This document shows positions 19,130 through 31,559 of a stretch of 64,000 bases of DNA, one piece after another. The notes beneath the pieces were generated by a model. That model was not told the DNA's origin and did no database searches. It saw only the letters and a program-made list of their open reading frames with translations. Source of the DNA: Zoroaster sp. YZ-2022 (taxonomy: Eukaryota; Echinodermata; Asteroidea; Forcipulatida; Zoroasteridae); the NCBI GenBank assembly GCA_029582265.1, contig CM055817.1, forward strand, positions 60,637,152 through 60,701,151, written 5' to 3'. How positions within the stretch are numbered: the first letter of the stretch is position 1; the number at the start of each line of letters is the position of its first letter. The translations under genes were made by a program, and so were the position numbers.

Positions 19130-21950
19130 GGAAATGGGTCTCAAGACCTTCTTGAACGTAGTTGAGCAGTGTTCGTGTAGCTCAGGCGTTGTTCCACAGA
19201 CTTGGCGATGCTTGAAAGCTCGTTCACCGTAAAAGCCAGTGGACCGTGAGGTGGAGAGCAGGAGGTTCGCCGATGATGATCGTAGTGACGCGAGGCCTAT
19301 ACTCTGCAGCAGATCTGCGATATAAACTGTGCCATTCCATGCAAACTCTGTAGGTCAAGATAAGGATCTTATATGCTGACGTTCGAGACTGGCAGCCAAT
19401 GAAGTTACCAAAGTCGGTGAATATGTTGACAGCGTGGTGCGTGCAACAATCCGGGCAGCGTGTCTGACACGCTGAAGCTTCCGGTTTCGACTCGGAGGCC
19501 ATACAAGAGAGAGTTACAGAAATCAAGCTCAGATGTAACAAAGGCGTGACGAGTTTGGGTACTATCATCATCAAGATATTGTCTAATTCGGCCAATACCA
19601 GAGTTAGTGCAGCAAATACGAACGACAGATGTTGACGGATCCGTCATGCAAGGTTGTGATCAATAACCCCAGGCCTTGCTGACTCATTAGGGTTTATTGG
19701 TTGGTGGTCACAATAAGTATGGAGGACTAGCAGGACTATGACATGATTTTGATTTTGAGCTGAACTTAGACGTCATGTGTAGTTCTGTTTTACGACCGTT
19801 TAGACACAGCTTGTTGGAAGCAGACCAAGAATGTACATCATCCATACATTTTTGTAATTTACGAACTGCATCATCTCTCTCCAGGATTGAAGTCGATATA
19901 CAGTTGGGTATCATCTGCATAAACTGCGCATGGACATCATGCGAAATATCACGTCTTCCAGAGGCGCAGTGTACAACGCGAACAGCAGGGGACCCACCAC
20001 GGAGCCCTGTGGTACCAGAGTTAAATATGACATCACATGAGCCTTGCCACGAATCGAAACGGTTTGCGATCGGTCCTGAGATAGGAGGAGAACCACTTTA
20101 GCACGTTCCGCTGATGCCATATCTTGTCTCAAGGCGCTGTAACAGAATGTGATGATCTATGATGTCAAAGGCGGATGAGTAGTCTCGTAAGACAAGCATG
20201 GCTTCTCTTTACGATCAAGGATACAGGAGATTGTTTGAATGTGCAGTGTAGCAGTTTCTGTACTGTGATTCTGGCGATATGCTGACTGCATAGCAGGTAC
20301 AGGTCTTCATCCTGAAGATACTCATTGAGCTGATTTACAGCAACCTCTCGATAAGCTTAGCCGAGATAAGGTAGTTTTGATATAGGGCGGTAACTGGCAA
20401 AATCATCTACATTCAGCTTCACCGACTTGAGAAGAGGTTTAATGAAGGCGTGCTTCAAGCAACTTGAAATAAGCCACCTGTTAGAGAGCGATTATTATCA
20501 TAGTTATGACAGGCAGAAGTTCATTCAACGATTCTCTGAAAACAGTAGATGGAAGAGATCTGTCTGGCAGGTTGGATGGGCGATGACCTGATTATAACAC
20601 GGACTTCGTCCTCGCTTACTCACGAAAGGTACTCGAAAGTACTCGAGCAGGTGTCATGGCTGGCGCGTCTTGATGGACAGTAACAGGCGTGCTCGCTAGA
20701 TGATCTCCCAGGCCACTCAACTTCTGCTGATAGAACCATGAAGGATTTGCTAAGTCGCCTGCATCACTATGATCAGGTAGCGACGGGTCCAAACTCTGCT
20801 TTGTCAGCTTGTTCACAACACGAACAAGATCATTTTTGTCAGCCTGTTTGATTTCAGTTGATGGTACGAAGATTTGGCATTGCTAAGCATGGCGTTGTAG
20901 AGATCACACTGTTCTTGGTAGTACTGTTTATGAACAGTAAGCCGAATGCATAGCAAGGCGTTCTGACGACGCTTTTCTCTTTAGCAGCATGGATAGACTC
21001 GGTGTACCAAGGGCATGGGTGGCGTAAATGATGTTCCGGCATACAAGGGGGACATGGTCATCAATGATGTCTTGAGACACTTGTACTGGTTGACAAGATT
21101 ATCAGCTCCATCCGCAGGTTGTCGAAGGAGGGGATTCATTGATATTTTGACGAAGACTATCCATATATATAGCTTTTATGTTACGGCAATTGATTTGTTT
21201 TATAGTTGGGGTGGGCGGTAAATATCAAGCAGGACGTTTATGGCTCGATGATCAGATGGAAGATCTCCACAGGTGGATAATGAGTTGATCAAGCAGTAGT
21301 CCTTGCGAGAAATTAGGAGGTCAAGGGTGTGACCGTTGACATGGGTAGGGACACCTACATGCTGCTCAGATCATGAGTCTCCAATACCTGGCCAAAGTTC
21401 ACGGCAAAGGGTCATCTTTCTGATCAACGTGAATATTAAAGTCACCTGTCAAAGCAAGCGTGATTGATCCATAGCAACTACATCAAGTAAAGCACTCCAT
21501 TCATTCAAAACATCGTTGGTGTGAAACTGTTTTACGACTAGATGGGGTCTGTAACAACACACAAACGTAGTGAAGTTGAGGATGCGTAAGCTGTACATCC
21601 ATGCACTCATAACGTGAAACTTGAGTTTCTTTGAGTTTAACTTGAATACCAAGTCGTACCATGATAGCAACCCCACCTGCTCGACCATTTAGTCGAGGTA
21701 CGTGATGCAAACTAAAATTTGGCAAATGCCGCTTGAGGTCAGCAATAATACGATCATCAGGTCATCGCCTGTCAGCCAAGTTTCAGTAATTGCCAGAACG
21801 TCAAGTTTTGATGTATGACGAAATCACAAAGAGCAGCAGATTTCGATTTGGCTTTAATAGAGCGTATTCCACAAAGCAAAACGAAGTCGCGAGAGAGATT
21901 TGAGATTTAGTTGTAGAGATCTGTACCAGATTGCTGCTTCGAACACCACA
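19130..21950 (-). pseudogene. Decayed L2/CR1-type LINE (endonuclease + RT)
   Basis: Reading from high to low coordinates. The endonuclease begins near 21,900 with CGIRSIKAKSKSAALCDFVI and continues with GRAGGVAIMVRLGIQVKL (~21,670) and MDVQL. The RT linker VNKLTKQSLDPSLPDHSD lies at ~20,815 and SSPIQPARQ at ~20,580. Palm motifs follow: SYL/DRSQTVSI (~20,080), VPQGSVVGPLLFALYT (~20,000) and YADDTQL (~19,920). Thumb phrases are KLCLNGRKTE (~19,790) and FVTSELDFCNSLLYGL (~19,540), with an LRSS-to-RAFKH tail near 19,200. This order defines a non-LTR element of the L2/CR1 group. More than ten frameshifts make it inactive, and its 5' limit is unclear. Confidence 0.85.
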
Positions 21951-22428
21951 TTCAGCTTTCCGAAAGATTTAGACAGAGTACGGGGATAATTAGTGTTGTG
22001 ATTCTCCGCTTTTATGGCACCAATTTCTGTATGTTCTATAAATCATTTCAAAATGGCGTTCATTCTTGTCCGTGAGTCACAAATCAAAGGTGTGGTGTTG
22101 AAGCAGTAAGCTGGATAAAGGATGTATTATACTATTAACAATCGAAGGCAGGTCCACATGTCATTGCAACAATGAAAGTCCCACAAAACCGTTCAAGCAG
22201 GTTGAACCATGCATGCATGTATAATGCAGTAGAAGTAGATACTTGTCCATGAAAAATTGTCACATAAATTGTCAATAATCAAAATTAAAACATGCCTGTA
22301 TATGATCCAAGAACGTTCTTGAACTCCACATGAAACTAGAAGAACAAACAATTTATAAAAATTCCAAGAACACGGTAAAAACGTTGAGTTACTCAGAGCA
22401 AAACACAGTGCAGCAGGTCGTGATCAGC
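21951..22428. other. Non-coding
   Basis: Nothing recognised; it may include LINE 5' sequence. Confidence 0.35.
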
Positions 22429-22429
22429 T

Positions 22430-22625
22430 ACTGGTGGTCTGGGTATCACCCTTTAGTGTTTGCCTACTGGTGGTCATGGGTATATCTTTAGCTGTATACT
22501 TGGTGGTCATGGGTATCACCCTTATTGTTTGCCTACTGGTGGTCATGGGTATAATCTTTAGTTGTATATTTGGTGGTCATGGTAATACCTTTTATTGTTT
22601 ACCTCCTGCGGTCATGGTATAACTT
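22430..22625 (+). repeat. ~35-bp minisatellite (TGGTGGTCATGGGTAT)n
   Basis: GGTGGTC phrases occur at about 22,433, 22,469, 22,502, 22,538 and 22,572, with a degenerate GCGGTC near 22,608. Spacing alternates ~33-36 bp, and alternate units are more alike (TGTTTGCCTAC versus TAGCTGTATACT), giving a ~70-bp higher-order unit. Confidence 0.9.
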
Positions 22626-22842
22626 TCACTGTTTAGCTGTTAGCCATCTGCCTCCTTTAATGTTGGTGGTTTTTGAAGTTAATTGGTAAAACCGGTTTGC
22701 CCACTTTGTTATCCGGTGTGAAAGAAGGTTGAATTAAACTGGCTTGAAGCTGCGACATACACACACAACCCATTTTGTTTCCGTTCCCATTTTTTCTTGA
22801 GTATTAGTGTAATTATAACAATGCTGATGTTTAATTTTGTAG

Positions 22843-22928
22843 GTACGAGTGCAAACGCACTTCATTTCAAAGTGCATCTTGTAGAGGGCTTCCAAGGTGG
22901 AACGCATATCATGAACAACCAGCTCTAG
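22843..22928 (+). CDS. Possible terminal exon, unknown
   Basis: TTTAATTTTGTAG (AG at 22,841-22,842) is a good splice acceptor. With intron phase 1 the frame reads TSANALHFKVHLVEGFQGGT and ends HIMNNQL at TAG (22,926-22,928). The opposite strand is also open here (LELVVHDMRSTLEALYKM). I recognise neither product. Both readings are speculative; at most one is real. Confidence 0.2.
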
Positions 22929-23370
22929 ACATGACAACTTCTAGTTCGCAACATTGACAGTTTGATACTGGCTGAAGGATTCAGCATTTGGGATCGGTTA
23001 GCAAATCAAATGTCAAGTTAAGTTTTCGATGGTGTAATGCTGCATTGTACAAATAATGTGCAAGATGGTAACTTACCATCAATGTTTGTCAACCAGCTGT
23101 AGTGTAAAGATTTGTGTATCACATTGAAAAGAATACCCTTTGAACACATTATGTTGATCTGTAATTTTTGTTACTTAAAACAGGTGAGCTTATTGGTGTG
23201 TAATACCTGCTGAGACAACCTGGGAATTAATCAACCCATTGGAGAAGCAAGATGTGGAGGATGCATCGTCACCTAAAGATGACATGGAGTATGTATGCAG
23301 ACCAGGAGGAGGATGAAGATTCATAAATGAGACTGTGGTTCATTTGGATACTTACCATAATTACCTTTTT
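22929..23370. other. Non-coding, gap edge
   Basis: No supported feature. It does not match the sequence upstream of 4,959, so the duplicate block begins only after the gap. Confidence 0.4.
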
Positions 23371-23870
23371 NNNNNNNNNNNNNNNNNNNNNNNNNNNNNN
23401 NNNNNNNNNNNNNNNNNNNNNNNNNNNNNNNNNNNNNNNNNNNNNNNNNNNNNNNNNNNNNNNNNNNNNNNNNNNNNNNNNNNNNNNNNNNNNNNNNNNN
23501 NNNNNNNNNNNNNNNNNNNNNNNNNNNNNNNNNNNNNNNNNNNNNNNNNNNNNNNNNNNNNNNNNNNNNNNNNNNNNNNNNNNNNNNNNNNNNNNNNNNN
23601 NNNNNNNNNNNNNNNNNNNNNNNNNNNNNNNNNNNNNNNNNNNNNNNNNNNNNNNNNNNNNNNNNNNNNNNNNNNNNNNNNNNNNNNNNNNNNNNNNNNN
23701 NNNNNNNNNNNNNNNNNNNNNNNNNNNNNNNNNNNNNNNNNNNNNNNNNNNNNNNNNNNNNNNNNNNNNNNNNNNNNNNNNNNNNNNNNNNNNNNNNNNN
23801 NNNNNNNNNNNNNNNNNNNNNNNNNNNNNNNNNNNNNNNNNNNNNNNNNNNNNNNNNNNNNNNNNNNNNN
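23371..23870. other. Assembly gap (500 N)
   Basis: Exactly 500 N, probably a placeholder of unknown true size. Apparent ORFs spanning it are meaningless. Confidence 1.
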
Positions 23871-24654
23871 GAAAAATTTGTAACTCATAGTTAATAGGTT
23901 AAAAATGTTCATGTTATGTTGTAATATTTTATAAGGACAATTTTAGTTAATTCCTGATGACGATGCTTTTTGTATTGACATATAAGACACTTTATTTATG
24001 ACTTTACAAACACGAAAATAAGATTTATAACTCCAAAGCATTTGAAATCAGCTTATAACTTTTCCAGGAATTAAACAACCTTTTTGTAAACTTTTTCTGG
24101 ATGGAAACATTTGTCATGGCTATTCCCATGCCTAACAATTCATTTTGACCTTCCAAGATTTCTATGTGCCTTGTCCTAGGAGTCCCCTTACAATGACTTG
24201 CGTGCTATTTAATTCACATTGTAGAGTTGAAAAATGTTGAAAATACTAGTTAGGTTTGGGGGCGTCTTCAAAAGTTGTACTCCATTTTAAAAAGCACCCT
24301 TAGCAAATGTTTCTGCAGCCAGTTCTTTGAAAATATTCCGACGCCACTGCCAACATATAGCAAATGATGGTGACTTCATAGTAATAGTTTGAAGTATTGG
24401 ATACTGTACATGAAATCACCAATGAATAACACATGAGTAAACAGATTACAGTGTATTATAAAAACAGTACAAGGAAATGTTATGTTTTCCAGTGATTGTT
24501 TTTAAGTGACCACCTATCAACTACACAGGACTGTCAGTATGGACAGTAATGATCCTGTGAAAATGAATAAAGGCATTGAAACCTGTTTACAGTGGCCCCC
24601 TGTTTACAGTAACTTTATAAATGAAAGTAATTTCCATTATGAAATGATAAACGC

Positions 24655-24685
24655 GAGATTGGTCCTTTTTATGACGCATTACCAA
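24655..24685 (+). other. SINE-dimer empty site
   Basis: GATTGGTCC-TTTTTATG-ACGCATTACC runs straight across the point where 7,217-7,758 is inserted in the other copy. A single TTTTATG is present, the ancestral target. Confidence 0.9.
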
Positions 24686-26862
24686 CATTTTCACTGTATC
24701 ATAATTGACTCAACGGTAAAGATAACGCCTATTTGTGACCACACCCACAATATGTCATTTAAAATAAAAATCGCATGTACTCCATTTTAGATAATGTATA
24801 AGATAAAACAAAACAAACGTCAAAAAGGGTGAGATTAGAAGGTGGGGATTGAACTTTCAAAATCTAACCCATCTCTTAAGAAATTACAGAAAATCCCCAG
24901 GTCAGACCCTAGGGCAGAGAGAGGAGAGGATTGGGATAACAAGAAATAAAATTTCATTTACATAAAAATAAAAACTAAGCGAAAAATACAGAACAGATAC
25001 TTGTTACAAACACTGCCTGAAAGTACGTATCTTGTACTTGGATTTTTATTTCATGAACAAATAGAACTTCATTCAAGAATGGTGTTTACTGGTTATACTA
25101 TTTTCTCTATTGGAATCAAAATGAGGCTCTTGTCATATATAGTGTGGTGCCTTGCAAACTCATAGTGATTTATGATTAGCTGTCCAAGGTTTACCAGACC
25201 CAAATATAGCCTCAATGTGATGAGGATCTATTCGCATGGATAAGACGACTCCCTGGCGGCAATGATTGCTAGGTAAAACAATAAGTCATAGCAGAGTGTC
25301 ATGCATGTCTAGTTTACTTGCACGAGGTTGATGTCAACTTTACTATCCTCATACTATCCATTTGATGTAATGGAAAAGTTCCCTTGAGGAAAATTTTTTG
25401 CGTCTACCTATATGCTCCTAGGAGGACAAATTCAAAGGCATGTGAAGTGATCAGACAGTTTAATTAGATCAGTAAATTAAAACACCACAAGATTTACATA
25501 TGTATTTTGAAACTCTGTTCTTAAAAATAAAATTATTGATATTTGGAGTTAAAGTACGATTAACCAGCAATTATCTTAAAGGGAATATGTCAGAATAGCA
25601 GTATGATGGGTCTTATGCTAACCATTCTCCACAGTTCAACAAGATCTCTTGTCACAACCAGATCCTTCCATCCTATAGGTGTAATAGACCTTTAATTAAC
25701 AAACCGCAGTAATCTTTGCTTTCCTGTACACAAGTCTATGAGAATCAGAATGAGGCACGTAACTGAACCAGTAGACAGGTTCCTTACAATGTGATGAATC
25801 CAATTATAACAATATCTCTACCGCCCGTAGATAGGAACGTGACTATAGTGAACGTGTGTGAGGAACAAACAATACACAAATGGGTATTATTGTTCCTGTT
25901 TGGTGTGAAACGATAATGTAATACAAGGGTTTGGATCCTGGGTGTCGATAAAAGGGCGGGGTTACTGCCAAACAAGGGCAAACAAATAACTTATGATAAA
26001 TTGATGTTCAAAGGGTGCAATTCATCATTTTCATCGTCATGGCAGTGATTTGTACGCTATTGCATTGCGTTCTTTTCTCCCACTGAATCACCCTCACTCC
26101 TCATGAAACCCAATAACAACGATGAGGAGCGGACTATATACCATCAGAGACATCGTGTCTAAGGAATATGCCATAAGTTTTCCGTCCAATGCTCAAAAAC
26201 TTTTGATAATTTTCGTTCAAGACATTCTAGTCACGCCGTTTAGTGATCCAATCAATCCCAGGTTTCTTTTATATACTGTTGTGTTTTAATTTAATTTAAT
26301 TGATTTCAAAACAATTATTATTTTGTCCATATCATACATGCATTTGACTTCAACTATGTCATACCGAAATTTAATGTTTCTGTCATCTAGTATTGATGCA
26401 TTCAAATTAACAATCATCGATGCGCAGGATTTTGGTTTGGTCTTTTCGCTTTTGGTTGATGGGCAATCAATTCTAACGCGCCAGCTAAATTCAGCGAGTT
26501 TTCCATGATTTTTTGTTTTGTGAGGTTCGATAGTCACTAAGGCGTATTTGTTCGAAACTTCTACTTTTGTTTCGCCATCCAATATCCTGGATATTTATTC
26601 CCTATGTAAAAATTTTTTCTTGAAAGTAACAGACAAGAATCTGCTTATCCCTATGGCGTCATCTTGCATAACAGATTTGTTTCCCCTTCACTGTGCGCGG
26701 ACAGCTGAGTACCAGCTATAACCACGGACAGACTGAGCAGAGTAATCTACGAAAACATCAAGCTTTAGTTTTTGCAATGTAATACAAAGAGAAGTACGTG
26801 GAACTAAAGGTATTTACATCTTTTCATTAGGAAGTGCTTTCATTTATCGATATTTATTGGTA

Positions 26863-27222
26863 GTGCCATGGTCGGAGCGGTTTAGTGCATCGGTTTTGTG
26901 TTCTGATGGCTGAGTCGTCAGAATGTGGGTTAAATCCGACCGCAACCATTGGTGCTTGTGTCCTTGGACAAGACACTTTACCATAATTTACTTCTCTCCA
27001 TTCAGGAGTAAAGGGGACCTGTGAGGCAGAGTTGGTTGTTGTGTTTAGTTAAGCCCATATGCGCCGAAATGGCAGCAATTGAGCTGTATAATCTCCAGGG
27101 AGCTGAGATGGTTTCAGGAAGGGTTTATGCGCCTGATGTGCAGGGGATAATAACGTACAGCGCTATTGAGAGCGCTTTAAAAAATGCCGCCATATTATTA
27201 TATTATTATTATTTATTAATAT
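26863..27222 (+). mobile_element. tRNA-derived SINE, tail type B (damaged copy)
   Basis: Same insertion as at 10,133-10,480, carried in the duplicated block. Box A has an extra G, and the body and the GAGAGCGCTTTAAAAAATGC tail are recognisable. It is not an independent insertion. Confidence 0.85.
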
Positions 27223-27992
27223 CGGTCCACAGGAGGTAGACGATTAAGCGGCACTTCTGTTTTTTGTTTGTTTAATTTGTTATTTTATTATTTTTTATAC
27301 AAAGAATGAATAAGAAAGGATAGGCATTATACGCTGTGCGTGAGCGTTGGAGTGATGAATAGGCGACCACGCGGCATTTGATTTGTACATAGTGACTTGA
27401 ATAAGTTGCAAGTCATCACTGTGTGCGCGGACGGCTGGTACCAGCTATAAATCCACGGACAGACTGGAGCAGCGTAATCTGTAGAAAACATCAAGTTTTA
27501 GTTTGTATTGCAATGTAACACAAAGAAAAAAACATGGATCTAAGGTATTTATATTTTTTCGTTGGGAATTGCATTCGTTTGTCGATACTTATTGGTAATA
27601 TCGGCATTACAGAGTACGTACATGGGTAGCAAATAAGCACAAGCGGCATTTCTGTTTTTTTACAAAGTGATGAATGAGAATAAGCGCTGGCCGCACTTTT
27701 ATTTATTACAAAGTAATAAACGCATACTCAAAGAAAGATACGTGATACAAAGAACATTAGGACAAAAACCTTTGTACATGTTATACTTCATCCCTTTAAA
27801 TGCATCTGAACTCAAGAGGGCGCTCTTACATAAAGGCAGGAATTGATCCTATCAAAACTGTAAGGTTTCCCTGACGTTAAACACAGTCTGGGCTGTGTGT
27901 ACTCTGTATATAACTTTCAAACATAAGCAATTATACAAATGAAACACAAACAATTGAAAACTAGATATAAGTTTTTGTCACAACAAAACAAA

Positions 27993-29437
27993 AGGTGTTC
28001 GGTTGAAGTTAAAATAGACATGTCATCAATTCGAAGTGTTGAGAGAAGTCAAATGTTAACGTTCTGTTGGGAAAGTCTCACGAGAAGTTTATTTGAATAC
28101 AATACAATACTGAATTTAGAAATTATTTTAATATTAAACTTTGACTTCCGGTTTTGGACAGGGAAGTAAGGTCAACTTGGGGTCACCCTCTGTGTAAATA
28201 CTTTTGACAATTAACAATCTGTACAATGGTACAAAAATGTCAAATTTACCTCCTGTAGGTTGTTGAGATATGATTTTTTAAACATTAAACTTTCACTTCC
28301 GGTTTGGATAGAAGCAAGGTCAAATTAAGGTATAAATATTTTTGGACAATTAACAGATCTGTATAATGGTACAAAATTTGTGAATTTACCTCTTGTGGTT
28401 GTTGAGATATGATTTTTGAAATATTAAACTTTGACTTCAGGTTTGGACAGGAAAGTAAGGTCAAATTAGGGTCCACCTTGTGTAAATATCTTTCGACAAT
28501 TAATCAATCTAATAATGGTACATGGTACAAAAATTGTGAATTTACCTCTTGTGGTTGTTGAGATATGATTTTTTTAAATGTTAAACATTGACTTCTGGTT
28601 TTGGACAGAAGTAAGGTCTAATTAGGGTCACCTTTGTGTAAATATTTTTCGACAATTAACAATCTGTATAAATGGCACAAAATTGTGAATTTACCTCTTG
28701 TGGTTGTTGAGATATGATTTTTTTAAATGTTAAACTTTGACTTCCGTTTGGACAGAATGAGTAAGGTCAAGTGTCACCTTTGTGTATAATATTTTCGACA
28801 ATTAACAATCCTGTATAATGGTACACAAATTTGTGAATTTACCTCTTGTGGTTGTTAGAGATATTTATTTTTAAATATTAGAAATTTTGACTTCCGGGTT
28901 TCTGGACATGAGGAAGTAAGGTCAAATTGGGGTCACGATTTTTGTAGAATATTTTTTCACAATTAACGATCTGCACAATGGTACAAAAAATTGAATGAAT
29001 TTACCTCTTATTAGTTGTTGGAGATATATTTTTTTTTTTAATGTTAAACTTTGACTTCCGGTTTGGGGTACAGGAAGTAAGGTCAAAATCAGTCATGTTT
29101 TTGTAAATATTTTTCGGACAATTAACAATCTATACAATAGTGCAAAATGTCCATTTACCTGTTGTGGTTGTTGAGATATGATTTTTTAAATATTAAAACT
29201 TTGACTCGGTTTTTGGACAGGAAGCTAAGGTTCAAATGGGGGTCACTCACAACTGGGAGTTTCATCTACTTGTTAGTTGCCCTAAGTACATGCCAAGTTT
29301 CTAAGTCTCATATGAAGTTTGCAAGTATGTTTTGTTTGCGGACACAAGATGGGGGAGAAGAAGAAGAAGCTAAAAAGGTAAAAACAAAACAAAACGAACA
29401 AAAACAGAGGTGTTTCGGGCATATACCCGAACACCTA
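27993..29437 (+). mobile_element. Helentron/HINE-like element, damaged copy
   Basis: AGGTGTTCGG at 27,993-28,002, eight indel-bearing ~149-bp units (28,140-29,240) and the 3' hairpin at 29,408-29,437. Same insertion as 11,182-12,590; the unit number is conserved between copies. Confidence 0.65.
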
Positions 29438-30923
29438 ATAAACAAAATCCATCACATGTTTCCAGTAGTTGTATTATGCAGTGTAAGTTTAACTGGAAAT
29501 GATATCACATACCAGTGTGTATTTTTAGAACCAAACTTTCTATACAACTGTCATCAGACGAATTTAAGTTAAAACCCAAAGATTGTTGAGCTGTAATATT
29601 TCAGATTTGTTATTTTAAAGGACAAGATGTCACAATGACTAATAAGATGGGGAAACTTATCCTAACCATACTTAAATTCAACAAACACTTTAATATTATA
29701 ATGGATCATATTACCACAGTAGTAAAAACAAAAAAACAATTGTTCGAGCTGATAGATTTAGTTGCGACCAGCAACAGGCAGGCTTAACACTTTTCTGACG
29801 TGTCGTGATTTTGTTGCATCCACTCAATCAAGGCTTATAGGAACCCAACATCAATTAGCCAAAACATCTTGAACAATTAAAAAATATTACTATTTACTAT
29901 TTCATCATCCATATCCGTTGTAAAGCCTAATCTTTCCATCACATAGGTGCAGTAGGTTTTAAGTATTACACCGCAGTTTCATCTTTGCTTTCTCCGGCTG
30001 TACACACACAGTCTATGAGAATCAGAATGAGGCACATGTACAACTGAACTATGGTGAACAGGTTCCTCACAATGTGATGGTTCCAATCATAACGATACCG
30101 TCTGTAGATAGGGAACGTGACTATGTGGTAGACGTGTGTGAGGAATAAACAATACACAGTGGGCAATAATGGTTCCATTGGGTAGCGTCATTGTCATAAT
30201 GTAATAATTGGCGCCCTCGCCGATGATGGCTCAGCCTATTGTACTGGATCTATCCGACCGTATCCGATGCCTGAATGGGTACCGTTAAAACAAATCATTG
30301 GTAGCATTTCTAAGGTTTATATAGGCAGGCATTCAAATGACAAACCGCAATCGCATGAGGGGGGGCACTCATCAAGAACCATCACTTTTAACAAGGACTT
30401 GGGTCTCCTACTTTTCAAACAAATTGGTCATGTAACTTTGGGTGAAAGATTTTCTTAAATTAATGATAAATCCCAAAATTTCCAAATTATTTACAAATCT
30501 TTCAAACCCATATTTTTAAATAAATTAATTAACATTTCAGAAATTTCAAACATCCATAAAATGATTTCTAATTCCTGGGTATACTCTTTACACTTCTACA
30601 ATATTTTGTGTTTCAAACCCAAATGATTTGTTTTATTCAGGTGGGTGGTGGTTGGGTCATGGGGAGGGATTAGGACAGGAAGATCCATTTAGGGGGTGGC
30701 CATTGGAATGTTTGGAAAATTCTGCAACAATGGGCAGGGCATAAATCTTCATGAGGGGATTTGGGGTGAGCCTATAAATCCCGTAAAGATTTGACGGGGA
30801 TGACCAATATAATTGATGATATTCATCGATAGAGGGGCGGCCTTTTCACCTGGATCACGGTCGTCTCTTGTCTCTGCCTAGGTTAGGGAAGAGGTTAGGA
30901 AGTCACTGTGTATACCCTGTAGC

Positions 30924-31080
30924 TAGAGGAAGGGGAAATGCTCGCCAGCCCCCGCCAAGAGATCGTGGCCGTAATCCAACACTGGTTTAACAATGCTGGT
31001 TCCAAATTGGGGCACGAAGGATATAATGATCAGACCATGTGGAAACACGTTGAAATTCCATTGGACTTTTGAAGTGTGGC
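30924..31080 (+). pseudogene. Second copy of the 14,033 candidate exon
   Basis: Acceptor-like ACCCTGTAG then LEEGEMLASPRQEIVAV. One A and two other bases are missing, a net in-frame change. The frame ends early where a five-T run is four T, giving TGA near 31,067. Similarity to the first copy stops at about 31,081. Confidence 0.35.
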
Positions 31081-31084
31081 AGAC

Positions 31085-31165
31085 ATGGGGGAGGGCGCTT
31101 TTCAGAATGGGTAAATCTTGTGTAACTGCAAGAGTTCACACCAATCTAAATAGCGCCCTCTTTTC
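31085..31165. mobile_element. ~75-bp inverted-repeat fragment (GAGGGCGC ends)
   Basis: GGAGGGCGCTTTT at ~31,089 is mirrored by AATAGCGCCCTC at ~31,150. It is a small MITE-like unit exactly at the end of duplicate homology, so it may be the haplotype-specific insertion that ends the alignment. Confidence 0.45.
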
Positions 31166-31169
31166 ATAG

Positions 31170-31512
31170 AGGAGACGGAGAGGAGGAAAGGGTGGGCGAG
31201 GGAGAGGGGAAAGTGGAGGAAATGCCGTGTAATCCGTGTAATCTGAAATATAAAGGGAAATAAATACCCCCAAAATGAGTAGCTAAGACGTAGGATGCCC
31301 TTGATATTTATTTGCAATCTGACATTTGATCCCTTCCTTCTCCACCCCGGAAGTCTCCCCTCCCTTCCTCTCAAACTCTACCCATCTAACTCCCCTTCAT
31401 TCCCTTTCCTCTCCCTTTCCTCTCCCTTTCCCCTCCCTTTCCCCTCCTTCCCACCCCTCCCCATTCCTCTCCACCCACCCCACCTAACGCCTCTCCCTAT
31501 TCAGCATCAATC
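31170..31512. repeat. Purine-rich then pyrimidine-rich simple tracts
   Basis: 31,170-31,225 is almost pure G/A (GGAGAGGAGGAAAGGGTGGG). 31,340-31,510 is almost pure C/T (CTCCCTTTCCTCTCCC). The two are roughly complementary in inverted orientation and might form hairpin or triplex structures. The ORF across it is compositional. Confidence 0.8.
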
Positions 31513-31559
31513 GAAATTTTGTGAAAATGTATTCTGGTCCACTAAATTTTCGACTTAAT

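Larger units (their letters stand above)
23877..31081 (+). repeat. Error-rich second copy of 4,959-14,193
   Basis: Collinear with 4,959-5,297 plus 6,733-14,193. Single-base insertions and deletions are scattered every few tens of bases, inside and outside homopolymers: for example GTCGGAGCGG for GTCGAGCGG in SINE box A, and GGACATGAGGAAG for GGACAGGAAG. It begins at a 500-N gap. It differs structurally by lacking the SINE dimer and ~1.44 kb, and by an extra ~50 bp at ~27,630-27,680. It is therefore probably another haplotype represented by low-accuracy sequence, rather than a literal duplicate. Confidence 0.85.

Noticed and set aside
23327..23912. 180-residue ORFs of unknown residues
   Set aside because: They cross 500 N; only the few edge codons are real sequence.
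31102..31558. Proline/serine-rich ORFs on both strands
   Set aside because: They reflect the purine- and pyrimidine-rich tracts.
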